Shown here: one piece after another, positions 1-8,434 of the stretch
Position numbering within the stretch: position 1 is the stretch's first letter
How the letters are laid out: every line of letters starts with the position of its first letter
Made by a program: the position numbers and the translations under genes
Origin: an uncultured Clostridia bacterium
GTDB taxonomy: Bacteria > Bacillota > Clostridia > Christensenellales > UBA1242
DNA length: 64,000 bases
NCBI GenBank assembly: GCA_934772045.1
Contig: CAKVMH010000001.1
Coordinates: 124,001 to 188,000, forward strand
Direction of reading: 5' to 3'
The notes under the pieces: model-generated
Database searches by the model: none
The model's input: the letters and a program-made list of their open reading frames with translations, nothing else
What the model was told of the DNA's origin: nothing

Positions 1-2777
1 GCGTAGATAGGTTTACCAACAAGTTTAACAACAAAATTGCCATTTAAACCAACGTTATCATAATCAACAATATTATCACCATTTACTGAGATATTAACAT
101 AACTGCTTGTATCACCTGTAAGTTCAAGTGAAATTGTATTTACAGCAACATCCAATTCACCGGTGCTAAACACCAACTTTGTTGCAGGCACAGAAACCAT
201 GCTTTTTGCTGAAAAGTTGATTTGTGTTTTTGCAACCGCTTCATAGTATTGATTGATGTACACAATTGTGTCGCTATAATTAGACGCAAAGTTTAAACTT
301 ATATCACTAATTGCATTGTAAACAGCAACCTCAAAGTATTTGTCCACTGTTTTTGCAGAAATTAAACCTTCTTCACTCTTGTAATAAGTTATTGTTGTTT
401 TATACTTTGTAAATTTGCCAGCCTGTGTGCCCCAGATTTGGAATTTTGTGACATTGTCAGCATTCCCCAACTCTCTTAAACTAACTGCAGTTGATGAAAA
501 GTTTTCATTCCCAACAACCGTTTCTAGTGCAACGCTAACCTTCGCTGTTGTTTTTGAACTAAATTGCCCATTTATTTCTTGCCCAAAATAAAGTTCACTT
601 CTCAAACTTGAATTGTTTACAACCGCAAGTTTATCAACACTATCCCCCGCTTTTGTAAGGTTTTTCAAATACTTACCTTCGGTTGTAATCACAAAATCAG
701 TATTGTCTGTCACATAAACAGATTGCACATTGAAACTTTCTTCAAACAAAGCCAGATTCCCTTGCTTAGCAATAGAAATTTTAATCCTTGCGCTTGCCTT
801 TTCATTTGTTGCCCTTAATGGAACACTATAAACAACAAACCTTGCCCCACTTTCGCCATTACCGGTTGATATTGTTGAAATATCTGCACTTGTAAAGTCT
901 TCTTTCAAATTTATGCTGGTTTTGCCATTTTTGAATACAAACTTGCTTTCATTTTGCAAACTTAAATCAACAGTTTCAGTTGCAAGGGTGTTGCCATGAT
1001 AAACCAATTTTAAGTAAAAGTTGTTTTCGCTTGTTGCATTCATCAAAAGAGGCTCGTTGGATTGTGTGTAATTTGTTAAATTGCATGATGAAGTTGCATA
1101 CACGGAAACTTCACTTGCTGTAACCACTTTTGAAACTTTAAAGGTGTGCGTTATGTACTCATTCCCACCCTGTATTTTTGCAACCATAAAATTCAAATTC
1201 AATTCAGTTGCAGTTGCATTTTCGTCGAATTGAACATTAATTTGACTGCCATTAATTATGCTGTATTTATAAACGTTACTATCAACCGTTTGCCATTGGT
1301 TTTCATCTAATTTACTAACCGCACGTCCAGTAATTTTTAAACCTTCTGGCACGGAAATTAAAATAGCCCTTTGAATGTTGTCTTTTGGCAAAATATCAAC
1401 CAACAAATCTAAACCAGTGTTCGCAACATTTTCATTCCCTGTTGAATATATTTTGCCTTCAACTAAGTTCATTTCCCCATTGATTGTTATGTTTTCAACA
1501 ACAGTTTGTTTTTCAATTGTCAAATTAGCAGAATATTTTGTTTGCTCGCCAAGGAAATCAAGCCCAGCCAAAACCATTTCAAATCTCACTTCATTTTTAG
1601 GGTGAGTTAAATATGTTTTGTCATTTGCAACAATTTCATATAAAAGAACATTCGACGCGCCAGTTTCCAATGGTTGAATTCTTAAGCCGTTATGGTCAAT
1701 ATAGTCGTCCATATCAACCAATTCATTATCAACGTAAACATTAAAATCGTATTTAATTTCAGCATTGTCGGCAGTTTTAACACCTTCAACGAATTTAGAG
1801 TTGTTCCTTATGGTGTTCAAGTCGATTTTAACAACAGTTTTGTATCCTTCCCTGCCACCTTTATTGTCGTTAACATAAAGGACTTTCCTTGTCAATGTTG
1901 TTTCGGTTTGAACGCCATTTTCTTTTAAAACCGGCGTATAGTTGGAACCATCATTATCTTGCAACTTTTGCACAAATAAAATATCAAACTTAGCACTTTT
2001 ATCTTCGTAAAGAACTGATGTCGCCTTAATTTTTAGTATAGGTGCATTCACAAGTGTTGAGAAATAGTCTTTTGAAACTGAAAGAATGCCGTTTTCAATT
2101 TTAATGTTCCTATTTAAATTCATATCAGTATTAGTTTTAACAGGAACCCAACTTGCTGGGCCATAATAACCCAAACTATCGATCTCAAAAATCACTTCAG
2201 TTTGGTTGGTGCCGATAGGGTAAAACAAAAGTGAACTTACATTTGGGTCAACCGAAACTAATTTGTTTAAATCAATACCAACATTTTCGTTACCAATTTC
2301 AATAGCTGGCTTAAAACCAGTGTTTGTCAATATTTCTTGCAAACTTTCAAAGATGTTTAGGTTAAAACTTGTTTCCTTATTCGACTTCGTTTCATAAACC
2401 CTTATTTTGGTTTGCATAGGATTTGCAAAATTTAAGCGGAAGTTTTCACCTTGTTTAACAATTTGCGATGAAGAGTTTTCACTATCAAAAACAACAATGT
2501 CATCAATATATTTGGCTTTAACATTTTTTACTTCAACCTTAAACACCAAATTATTTGTGCCATTTTCAATCTTTAACTTGTCGTTTTCCTCATTGCCATA
2601 ATTCAATGAAAGAGTTTGTCCAACATTAGCCCATTCGCTTATGTTGCCGTCTTCTTCCACAAAAGCATACTGAATGTTAAATTCAAGTTTGTTATACCTA
2701 CCTTTACATGCGGTTAAAAACATACCAGTAAAAACAAACATCAATGCCAATATTAAGCCACCAAGTTTTTTCTTCAT
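1..2777 (-). CDS. Large surface lipoprotein with Ig-like repeats, 3' end outside window
   Basis: The frame is open from an ATG at 2775-2777 to the left edge, giving 925 codons; the C-terminus is missing. The N-terminus has a Lys-rich start, a hydrophobic stretch and a lipobox ending in LTAC (Cys at about residue 23), so the mature protein should be lipid-anchored outside the membrane. The rest is beta-rich, rich in Asn, Thr, Ser and Val, with segments such as VDILPKDN that resemble bacterial Ig-like (Big) domains. A Shine-Dalgarno GAGGGG lies just before the start. Its composition and anchoring resemble the 2991-residue lipoprotein at 12274-21249, but I see no clear alignment between them. 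Function is unknown; adhesion or a cell-envelope structural role is an inference. Confidence 0.85.
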   Translation of the reverse strand, partial: MKKKLGGLILALMFVFTGMFLTACKGRYNKLEFNIQYAFVEEDGNISEWANVGQTLSLNYGNEENDKLKIENGTNNLVFKVEVKNVKAKYIDDIVVFDSENSSSQIVKQGENFRLNFANPMQTKIRVYETKSNKETSFNLNIFESLQEILTNTGFKPAIEIGNENVGIDLNKLVSVDPNVSSLLFYPIGTNQTEVIFEIDSLGYYGPASWVPVKTNTDMNLNRNIKIENGILSVSKDYFSTLVNAPILKIKATSVLYEDKSAKFDILFVQKLQDNDGSNYTPVLKENGVQTETTLTRKVLYVNDNKGGREGYKTVVKIDLNTIRNNSKFVEGVKTADNAEIKYDFNVYVDNELVDMDDYIDHNGLRIQPLETGASNVLLYEIVANDKTYLTHPKNEVRFEMVLAGLDFLGEQTKYSANLTIEKQTVVENITINGEMNLVEGKIYSTGNENVANTGLDLLVDILPKDNIQRAILISVPEGLKITGRAVSKLDENQWQTVDSNVYKYSIINGSQINVQFDENATATELNLNFMVAKIQGGNEYITHTFKVSKVVTASEVSVYATSSCNLTNYTQSNEPLLMNATSENNFYLKLVYHGNTLATETVDLSLQNESKFVFKNGKTSINLKEDFTSADISTISTGNGESGARFVVYSVPLRATNEKASARIKISIAKQGNLALFEESFNVQSVYVTDNTDFVITTEGKYLKNLTKAGDSVDKLAVVNNSSLRSELYFGQEINGQFSSKTTAKVSVALETVVGNENFSSTAVSLRELGNADNVTKFQIWGTQAGKFTKYKTTITYYKSEEGLISAKTVDKYFEVAVYNAISDISLNFASNYSDTIVYINQYYEAVAKTQINFSAKSMVSVPATKLVFSTGELDVAVNTISLELTGDTSSYVNISVNGDNIVDYDNVGLNGNFVVKLVGKPIY

Positions 2778-2823
2778 AACCCCTCACTTTAATTTGCTCT
2801 ATTCGCGCGATATTATTAATTAA

Positions 2824-2853
2824 ATTATATATAATTACGACATAAAAAGTCAA
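2824..2853 (-). promoter_or_regulatory. Promoter of the left-edge lipoprotein gene
   Basis: On the minus strand TTGACT (2848-2853) is followed after 18 bases by TATAAT (2824-2829), 47 bases before the start codon. Confidence 0.5.
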
Positions 2854-3032
2854 ATTAATTGCTTACTAAATAAACATTAAATATAATAAAGTAACAACTT
2901 AAAATAAAAATAAGAATTTCGTTGGTTCCTTAAAATAAAGGTTTTTAGGCGGTTTTTTGAATTAAAAATAAATTAAATTTTAGTATTTTTATTTGTTTTT
3001 TCAAAAAAAATTTAAAATTCTTAAAAAATATA
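2854..3032. other. AT-rich intergenic stretch between divergent genes
   Basis: Together with 2778-3192 this is the spacer between two divergent genes. It is over 80% A/T. It carries CCTTAAAATA at 2928-2937, a string that recurs upstream of two other minus-strand genes for very large proteins (21483 and 63416). No ORF of note. Confidence 0.5.
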
Positions 3033-3060
3033 TTGTTTTTTAAATTATTTTTGCTATAAT
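3033..3060 (+). promoter_or_regulatory. Promoter of the TtcA-like gene
   Basis: TTGTTT (3033-3038), 16-base spacer, then TGC-TATAAT (extended -10, 3052-3060). The resulting leader is about 125 nt and contains a possible 18-codon ORF at 3120-3176. Confidence 0.5.
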
Positions 3061-3192
3061 TTTTTAAATTATTTTTTTCTTGTTAATTTCATCACTAAGT
3101 CAACGAGGTAAAAATTTAGATGTCATTTCACTTCTATTTCATCATCAATCCAACAACAGGCATAAAACTAAAGTGAATTTAAAAGGAAAATT

Positions 3193-3927
3193 ATGCAAAA
3201 AGTTTTAAGCACAATGCGCAAAGCAATTGAAAAATATAACCTAATTAAAGACGGCGACAATATCGCTGTTGGCGTTTCTGGAGGCAAGGATAGTTTAGTG
3301 TTATTAAAAGCACTAGCAGATTTCAAAAAATTTGGGCTTTACAATTTCAACCTTTACGCCATTACTATCGACAATTATTCAGGCGAAATAAGTTACGAAG
3401 GCTTAAAAAAATTTTGCGCTGAAATAAATGTGCCTTTACATATTGAAAAGACAGACATTAACAAAATCGTTTTTGATATTAGGAAAGAAAAGAACCCATG
3501 CTCACTCTGTGCAAAAATGCGTCGTGGGGCATTAAATTCAGTTTGTCAACAACTCGGTTGCAACAAACTTGCTTTGGCACATCACAAACAAGATGTTGTC
3601 ACAACTTTCTTTATGTCATTACTTTACGAAGGTCGTTTAAGTACAATGCAACCAAAATCATATATGACACAATCTAAAATTACACTCATTCGTCCACTAT
3701 TTTTAACTGAAGAAAGCAAAATAATCCACGCAAGCCGTAATTACCCTATTTTAAAGAGTATTTGCCCAGCAAACTATAACAGCAAGCGTAAAGACATTAA
3801 GGAATTTGTGTGCGAAATTGAAAAATCTTTCCCAAATTCACGTAAAAGGATTGAAAATGCAATTTTGTCACCTGATAGATACAATCTTCTTAACGAAACT
3901 TACTTAGACGAAAGTGAAACCAACTAA
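3193..3927 (+). CDS. TtcA-like PP-loop ATPase (tRNA thiolation family)
   Basis: The 244-residue product has the PP-loop SGGKDS (about residues 30-35) that binds ATP for adenylation of a tRNA base, and the family motif CSLCAKMRRG (about 99-108), equivalent to CSLCxRxRRG of TtcA, where the cysteines hold an Fe-S cluster. ALAHHKQD follows, as in TtcA (GHHxDD). The second cysteine motif of Escherichia coli TtcA (CNLC) is replaced by CPAN with a single cysteine, so the exact cluster ligands and thiolated base remain open. Length is slightly below TtcA (about 310). Start chosen from AAAAGGAAAATT before ATG. It stands alone with its own promoter and a terminator at 4025-4053. Cytoplasmic. Confidence 0.8.
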   Translation: MQKVLSTMRKAIEKYNLIKDGDNIAVGVSGGKDSLVLLKALADFKKFGLYNFNLYAITIDNYSGEISYEGLKKFCAEINVPLHIEKTDINKIVFDIRKEKNPCSLCAKMRRGALNSVCQQLGCNKLALAHHKQDVVTTFFMSLLYEGRLSTMQPKSYMTQSKITLIRPLFLTEESKIIHASRNYPILKSICPANYNSKRKDIKEFVCEIEKSFPNSRKRIENAILSPDRYNLLNETYLDESETN

Positions 3928-4024
3928 TCTAGTCTAGGCGTTTTCAACGCATTTCCACAAAACTTATCTTTAGCATCAAAGACAAACCTTTAAAACAAAA
4001 CTTAAAGTATATCGTTAAACATTG

Positions 4025-4055
4025 AAGTGACAGATTTTGTCACTTTTTTATTTTT
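4025..4055 (+). terminator. Rho-independent terminator
   Basis: An 8-bp perfect stem AAGTGACA / TGTCACTT with loop GATTT is followed by a T-rich run. It ends the TtcA-like transcript and lies just before spoIIID. Confidence 0.85.
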
Positions 4056-4104
4056 TTTGACATATTTTGCAAAACCGATAAATAAATTGAGTTAAGGAGA
4101 GAAC

Positions 4105-4398
4105 ATGAAAACCGACCTTTACTCACGCCCAGTTTTGCTTGCAAATTATTTACTCGCAAACAAAACCACAATTCGTGCAACTGCAAAAGAATTTAGTTTA
4201 CCCAAAAGCACAGTGCATCACGATTTAAGCACAAAGTTAAAGTACATCAATTATCCATTATATCTAAAAGTTAAAAAGGTGTTGGAACGAAATTTCAGTA
4301 TCAAACACATTCATGGTGGAGAGTCTACCAAACAAAAATATTTAGCCCTTAAAAAACAACCAAACAAAAATGATGAGCTTGCATATTACTGCCATTAA
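4105..4398 (+). CDS. spoIIID: Sporulation regulator SpoIIID
   Basis: This 97-residue protein matches SpoIIID along nearly its whole length. It has the helix-turn-helix region TIRATAKEFSLPKSTVHHDL (about 22-41, compare TVRVIAKEFGVSKSTVHKDL in Bacillus) and the C-terminal basic signature GGESTKQKY (compare GGEATKLKY). SpoIIID is a mother-cell DNA-binding protein that adjusts the sigma-E regulon and helps switch on sigK during endospore formation. Start supported by AAGGAG nine bases upstream. The region before it contains TTGACA at 4057-4062 but no convincing -10; in Bacillus the gene is sigma-E dependent, which I cannot confirm here. Presence argues that the host makes spores. Confidence 0.93.
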   Translation: MKTDLYSRPVLLANYLLANKTTIRATAKEFSLPKSTVHHDLSTKLKYINYPLYLKVKKVLERNFSIKHIHGGESTKQKYLALKKQPNKNDELAYYCH

Positions 4399-4736
4399 CT
4401 AAAAAACGATTTCAATAATGCCACATTAAAAAATAAAAAATTAAAATAAAGTAAATTTTTTTATTATTTACAATAAAAAAATATGTTTGTTATGCGCAAA
4501 CATATTTTTTAATTAATATTATGGCTTTTATTTATTTTATTCCTACAAAAATTATTATAAAAATATTATTTTACGTATATCACATTAATTTTTAATAATT
4601 AAAATTATAACAAATATATTTATTGCTTTTTTATTAAAAATAATATTTTTTATTAAATTTTTAATATTTTAATTAATTTTATATATTTTAATACATTTTT
4701 TAATTTATTATAATATTATTTTTGATTTTTTATTTA
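4399..4736. other. Extremely AT-rich intergenic region
   Basis: 338 bases of nearly pure A/T between the convergent ends of spoIIID and sufB. There is a weak inverted repeat AATATGTTTG...CAAACATATT around 4479-4508 that may end either transcript. No ORF or other motif seen. Confidence 0.5.
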
Positions 4737-5651
4737 TTATTTTAAAAATCCTTCAATTATTTTTTCTTCCGCCTGTTGTTCACTAAGCCCCAGTGTTTCA
4801 AGTTTAACAATTTGCTCGCCAGCAATTTTACCTATTGCTGCCTCATGTGAAAGGCTTGCCAAATTAGACAATGCGCTAACTTGTGGCAAAGATAAAATTT
4901 TTGCCCTATCCAAAACTATGCCGTCACACTCGACATGACCGAAACACAAATTTTTGCCTATCATGTTTGATTTAAAAGTCTGTTCACTTTCACCGCGAGC
5001 AACACTGCGGGATACAATGTTGCATTTGCTGTCCTTACCTTTTAGTTGAACTGTAAAATTAGTCTTTGCAACATTGAACCTGTCTGTTAAAATCTTTTCA
5101 TTTATAACAAGTGTTGCCTTGTCACCCACAACCGCCTTAGTTACACGATTAGCATAATCTACACCGCCTATTTGAGTTGTGTTCAAAGTTACAACACTCC
5201 CTGACCCAATTTTAAGCACAGTGGTTGGGTTAAGAACTTTGTGTTGACCTTCCCCTACTGCTAAATGGTTTTCAAAATAAGTTACAACCGCATTTTTACC
5301 CACATGAAACGTGTGTATTCCATCATGCCCACAGCCACCAGTTGAATGAACACCACACCCTGCAACAATTGTAACAACAGCGTTATCTTCAATGTAAAAA
5401 TCGTTATAAACCATATCGTACAAATCGTTTTGATTGACAACAACTGGAATATGGCACGCTTCGCCTTGACATGATGAATGAATGTAAACATTAATACCAG
5501 GGCTATCAATTTTACGCTCAATTTCAATGTTTGCCGATGATTTCAACATCTCACTTTTGCCATTAACCCTAATTGACACCGCACCTTCAGGGATTTCATG
5601 TAAATTTGCAATTTGCGCCAACAAATTTTTTGTTATACTATCCAAATTCAT
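4737..5651 (-). CDS. sufB: Minimal SufB-type Fe-S cluster scaffold
   Basis: At 304 residues it is much shorter than classical SufB (about 465) and has only the beta-helix core plus C-terminal helices. Recognisable parts are GIHTFHVGKNAVVTYFENH (about 123-141), the FGHVECDGI cysteine/histidine segment (about 236-244) and LSHEAAIGKI (about 266-275), the last two being the SufB regions that hold the nascent cluster and bind SufC. With SufC it should form the scaffold on which [Fe-S] clusters are assembled in the cytoplasm. Its start overlaps the sufC stop by one base (TAATG), so translation is coupled. No sufD, sufS or sufU is adjacent; the sulfur donor must be elsewhere. The arrangement matches the two-gene 'SmsCB' type reported from anaerobes and archaea. 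Confidence 0.9.
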   Translation of the reverse strand: MNLDSITKNLLAQIANLHEIPEGAVSIRVNGKSEMLKSSANIEIERKIDSPGINVYIHSSCQGEACHIPVVVNQNDLYDMVYNDFYIEDNAVVTIVAGCGVHSTGGCGHDGIHTFHVGKNAVVTYFENHLAVGEGQHKVLNPTTVLKIGSGSVVTLNTTQIGGVDYANRVTKAVVGDKATLVINEKILTDRFNVAKTNFTVQLKGKDSKCNIVSRSVARGESEQTFKSNMIGKNLCFGHVECDGIVLDRAKILSLPQVSALSNLASLSHEAAIGKIAGEQIVKLETLGLSEQQAEEKIIEGFLK

Positions 5652-6391
5652 TATTCTTCCTCCCTAATTTTTGTACAGGCCATTTTTCCCATCTTTGCGA
5701 GCACATCTTTGCCTTTGCCCGACATCTCAATTTTGCCTTGATTTAACACGATGATTTCGTCCGCACATTCAAGTAATCTCGTTTGGTGGCTAACCACAAT
5801 GTATGATTTATTTTTTTCAAACATTTTGGCGAGTTTGTCAAAACTCCAAAGGTCAATTCCTGCTTCTGGTTCGTCAAAAATAACAGTGTCGCCACACTTT
5901 GCCAATGCAAGGGCAATTTCAACACGTTTCTGTTCGCCACCAGACAAAGTTTTATCAAATTCCCTATAAATATAATCCTTTGCACAAATCCCCACTTTGG
6001 AAAGGTATTCGCACGCTTGAGGCACACTATTATTTTTACCTGTTGCCAAATCAATCATTTCCTTTATAGTGATGCCCTTAAATACAACTGGTTGTTGAAA
6101 GGCGTAATTCAACCCCAGTTTTGCGCGCTCACTAATCGACAAATTTGTAATATCTTTGCCATTATAGCAGATTTTGCCAGATGTTGGCTTAACAATACCC
6201 ATTATTATTTTGGTTAAGGTTGATTTCCCACTACCATTGTGCCCAGTAATTGCGGTGACACGATTATCTTTAAATGTGTATGAAAAATTATCCAAAATTC
6301 GGCGTTCATTCCCTTCTTTTTGGGCTTTTAATTCTGATTTTTTTATATTTTCAGCATCGATTACATAACTTATATTTTTAAGTTCTAACAT
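5651..6391 (-). CDS. sufC: SufC ATPase of Fe-S assembly
   Basis: The 246-residue ABC-type ATPase has Walker A GHNGSGKST (about 49-57), signature LSGGEQKRVEIA (about 148-159), Walker B DTVIFDEPEAGID (about 167-179) and the H-loop VVSHQ. The FDEPEAGID form is typical of SufC rather than of transporter ATPases. It hydrolyses ATP to drive shape changes in SufB during cluster assembly. Insert KKSELKAQKEGNERR near residues 18-32 is longer than usual between the first beta strands. Start supported by AAGGA before ATG; it is the first gene of the pair, with its promoter at 6439-6467. Confidence 0.93.
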   Translation of the reverse strand: MLELKNISYVIDAENIKKSELKAQKEGNERRILDNFSYTFKDNRVTAITGHNGSGKSTLTKIIMGIVKPTSGKICYNGKDITNLSISERAKLGLNYAFQQPVVFKGITIKEMIDLATGKNNSVPQACEYLSKVGICAKDYIYREFDKTLSGGEQKRVEIALALAKCGDTVIFDEPEAGIDLWSFDKLAKMFEKNKSYIVVSHQTRLLECADEIIVLNQGKIEMSGKGKDVLAKMGKMACTKIREEE

Positions 6392-6416
6392 ATATCCTTC
6401 TTAAATATTTAAATAT

Positions 6417-6467
6417 AAAATGATTTTTAATCATTTTCATTCTATCACAGCAAACAAAAAAAATCAA
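6417..6467 (-). promoter_or_regulatory. suf promoter with a palindrome at the start of transcription
   Basis: On the minus strand TTGATT (6462-6467), 17-base spacer, TAGAAT (6439-6444). Directly downstream, over the expected transcription start, lies a perfect palindrome with 9-bp arms (AAAATGATT / AATCATTTT, 6417-6437). This position suits a repressor site, for example for an iron- or redox-sensing regulator; the regulator itself is not identified. Confidence 0.6.
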
Positions 6468-6607
6468 TTGTCTATTGCAACCAGTTTTGTGTTACTCTTT
6501 AACCAATTTAATTTGCTACGCTTTTTTAATCTTTACAATAATAAGCCAACAAATAAAGAATTTAAAAAATAAAAAACAACTTTTACAAAAGACAATTTGT
6601 TCCGCAC

Positions 6608-6655
6608 GAATAAACAATTTATTACACTTTTGCTCGTAAATTTGGTTTGTTGTAT
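6608..6655. repeat. Palindromic interspersed repeat, family 1 (diverged copy)
   Basis: Reads AATAAACAATTTA...GCTCGTAAAT..GGTTTGTTGTAT and aligns with the units at 46518-46721. The two arms can pair (AAAC.ATTTA with TAAAT..GGTTT). It lies just beyond the terminator of the SipW operon. The rest of the 312-base spacer 6392-6703 holds only the suf promoter and this terminator. Confidence 0.6.
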
Positions 6656-6660
6656 ATACA

Positions 6661-6707
6661 AAAAACATAACTTTAACCATCCCCCCTATTGGGGAAATTA
6701 AAGTTAT
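6661..6707 (-). terminator. Terminator of the SipW operon
   Basis: Arms ATAACTTTAA (6667-6676) and TTAAAGTTAT (6698-6707) are perfect complements, with an inner CCCC/GGGG helix (6683-6694). On the minus strand it is followed by TTTTTTG. The hairpin overlaps the stop codon of the last operon gene. Confidence 0.88.
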
Positions 6708-7735
6708 GCCCTTTCAAAGTAAATATTAACTTCTAACCTAAAGTTTTCAGTGGTTAAAGTATCAGCGTATGCATCGTCTAAAACTACACCTTCAAACAAA
6801 TTGATTGTTTGACCACCACTGATTGGTGCCAAGCATGTATACTTGCCGTTGTCCTGTTGATAGAATAAATCATGGTTAATGCTGTAACCAAATGTATTTT
6901 GCATTAATTCGCCAGCACGATAAGCCTCAATTGTGAAGTACACATTAAATGTCCCGGTTGAGTTAATTTTTATATCTGTATCAATCATGTAAACTCGGTT
7001 GCCCTGTATGCCCACTGGCGACCTAAATTTATTAAGTTTTTTACCATCGACAATAAATTCAGCATCAACATTTCCGCGCACGTTTAAAACGCAGTTGTTT
7101 TGCAAACGTTTGATATTTAAAATTACAATAATTGTGGCGATCGCTGCCACCAGCAAAATTGCAAGCGACACTATCACAACCTTGTTACGCATTGAACGTG
7201 AACGATATTTTTTAAGGTTATTTTCATTAATCGTTTCCAAATCTTCCATTGTAACATTGTCAGATTTCAAGCGATCTTTAACTTTCTTTTCTTTTGGCGC
7301 TGATTGTTTTGCTTCATGTTTGTTTGGTTCAGCCGGTTGCTCTATTGCAGAAGGTTCAATTTCACGATTATTTTGATTAATTTCATTGTTCAATTTATTG
7401 CGGTTTTGCTCCAATTCTTGATGCAAATGCTGTTCCATTTCTTCATCTGTAATGTTGTTCTTTTGCGCTTTTAAACCTAGTTCAGCAGCTGCTCTAGACA
7501 ATTTTTGAACATTTTTAACTGTTTCTTCCGTCTGCCTTTGTTGATGTAATTTTTGGTGCCATGCTTGCTGTTCTTGTTTTGGGGCTGGTTGTTCAGTTTT
7601 TGGCAAATCTGTTGGAATGCCAAGATCTTGCGGTTCAACTTTTTTGTTTCGGCGAATAATAGGTGCTGAAAAAGCTTCAGCATCAAAACTTGATTTAGCT
7701 TGCTGATTTACTTTTTTTGCATCTTTATCTGCCAT
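6704..7735 (-). CDS. Single-pass membrane protein, last gene of the SipW operon
   Basis: 343 residues, no family recognised. Residues 1-165 are hydrophilic, rich in Gln, Glu, Lys and Asn and probably disordered or coiled coil. A basic patch KKYRSRSMRNK (175-185) precedes one membrane helix (about 185-207, VVIVSLAILLVAAIATIIVIL), which by the positive-inside rule puts the long N-terminal part in the cytoplasm. The 135-residue C-terminal part outside looks like a beta-sandwich. The gene follows the three SipW-substrate-like genes with a 19-base gap. Its topology fits a membrane assembly or anchoring partner of the exported proteins (inference). SD AAGGGGGAAAC before ATG. Confidence 0.8.
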   Translation of the reverse strand: MADKDAKKVNQQAKSSFDAEAFSAPIIRRNKKVEPQDLGIPTDLPKTEQPAPKQEQQAWHQKLHQQRQTEETVKNVQKLSRAAAELGLKAQKNNITDEEMEQHLHQELEQNRNKLNNEINQNNREIEPSAIEQPAEPNKHEAKQSAPKEKKVKDRLKSDNVTMEDLETINENNLKKYRSRSMRNKVVIVSLAILLVAAIATIIVILNIKRLQNNCVLNVRGNVDAEFIVDGKKLNKFRSPVGIQGNRVYMIDTDIKINSTGTFNVYFTIEAYRAGELMQNTFGYSINHDLFYQQDNGKYTCLAPISGGQTINLFEGVVLDDAYADTLTTENFRLEVNIYFERA

Positions 7736-7754
7736 GTTTCCCCCTTATTTTATT

Positions 7755-8417
7755 TTAAGTCAACGCAACATTTTCAACATCTACAACCATTACAAGTGAA
7801 TTGCCACCGATTAAACCGTAGAATGTATCGTCTGTGATTATTGTGAATGATGTCATCATAATTCGGTCATTTGTTGCACTTGCTGTTGCTTGTTCAAAAG
7901 CCATTTTTTTGCCATCATTATTTTGGTAATAATAATACCCATCGGTTGAATTTAACTTAAACCCATTTTGCGTTGTTGTTGGCGCGTCCATGCCTGCAAT
8001 TTCGCTTTTTAATTTTATTCTACCTTGAGCGGTCACTGCGTAGAATTCCACTTTAAATTTCACACCAAATGTTACACCCAAATCCTCATTTTTAAGGACA
8101 AGTTTTAAATCATTACTAACGCCTGGGGTTATTAAATTGTTTGTTGCATTTGCGCTGTTGTAATACAATTTTATAGGCTCATTTGTATCGCCGTTTAAAG
8201 GATTAAGCCTAGTGTCGACATTCGCACTATCCCTTTGATATACGCCCAAATTCACTTCGGACATGTTGACATATAAATATATACTTTTGTTAGTATCACC
8301 AACTTTACCATCAGTGAACCAAGCATAAGAAATATTGATAAAAGACATGAAAAGAGCAATCAGTAAAACTAATACTGATAAAACTATTGTTGCAGAGGTC
8401 TTTTTGCCTTTTATCAT
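7755..8417 (-). CDS. SipW-type secreted protein A (TasA/camelysin-like)
   Basis: 220 residues. The N-terminus has a hydrophobic signal helix (about 8-30) ending ISYAWFTDG; the small-residue cleavage site directly before an aromatic residue and FTD is the hallmark of SipW substrates such as TasA and camelysin (cut expected after Ala32). The remaining beta-rich domain has the segment FGVKFKVEFYAVTAQGRIKL and ends in VMVVDVENVALT, like the final strands of TasA-type domains. Such proteins form extracellular matrix fibres in Bacillus. SD AAAAGGAG. Clustered with a SipW-type peptidase three genes upstream. Confidence 0.8.
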   Translation of the reverse strand: MIKGKKTSATIVLSVLVLLIALFMSFINISYAWFTDGKVGDTNKSIYLYVNMSEVNLGVYQRDSANVDTRLNPLNGDTNEPIKLYYNSANATNNLITPGVSNDLKLVLKNEDLGVTFGVKFKVEFYAVTAQGRIKLKSEIAGMDAPTTTQNGFKLNSTDGYYYYQNNDGKKMAFEQATASATNDRIMMTSFTIITDDTFYGLIGGNSLVMVVDVENVALT

Positions 8418-8434
8418 TTATACTCCTTTTAAAT

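Noticed and set aside
3120..3176. 18-codon leader ORF before the TtcA-like gene, with FIINPTTG resembling the start of diacylglycerol kinases
   Set aside because: Too short and with a distant Shine-Dalgarno; the likeness rests on eight residues and could be chance.
4439..4736. Replication or mobilisation origin in the A/T run
   Set aside because: No iterons, DnaA boxes or nick-site motifs; similar A/T runs occur in several spacers here.
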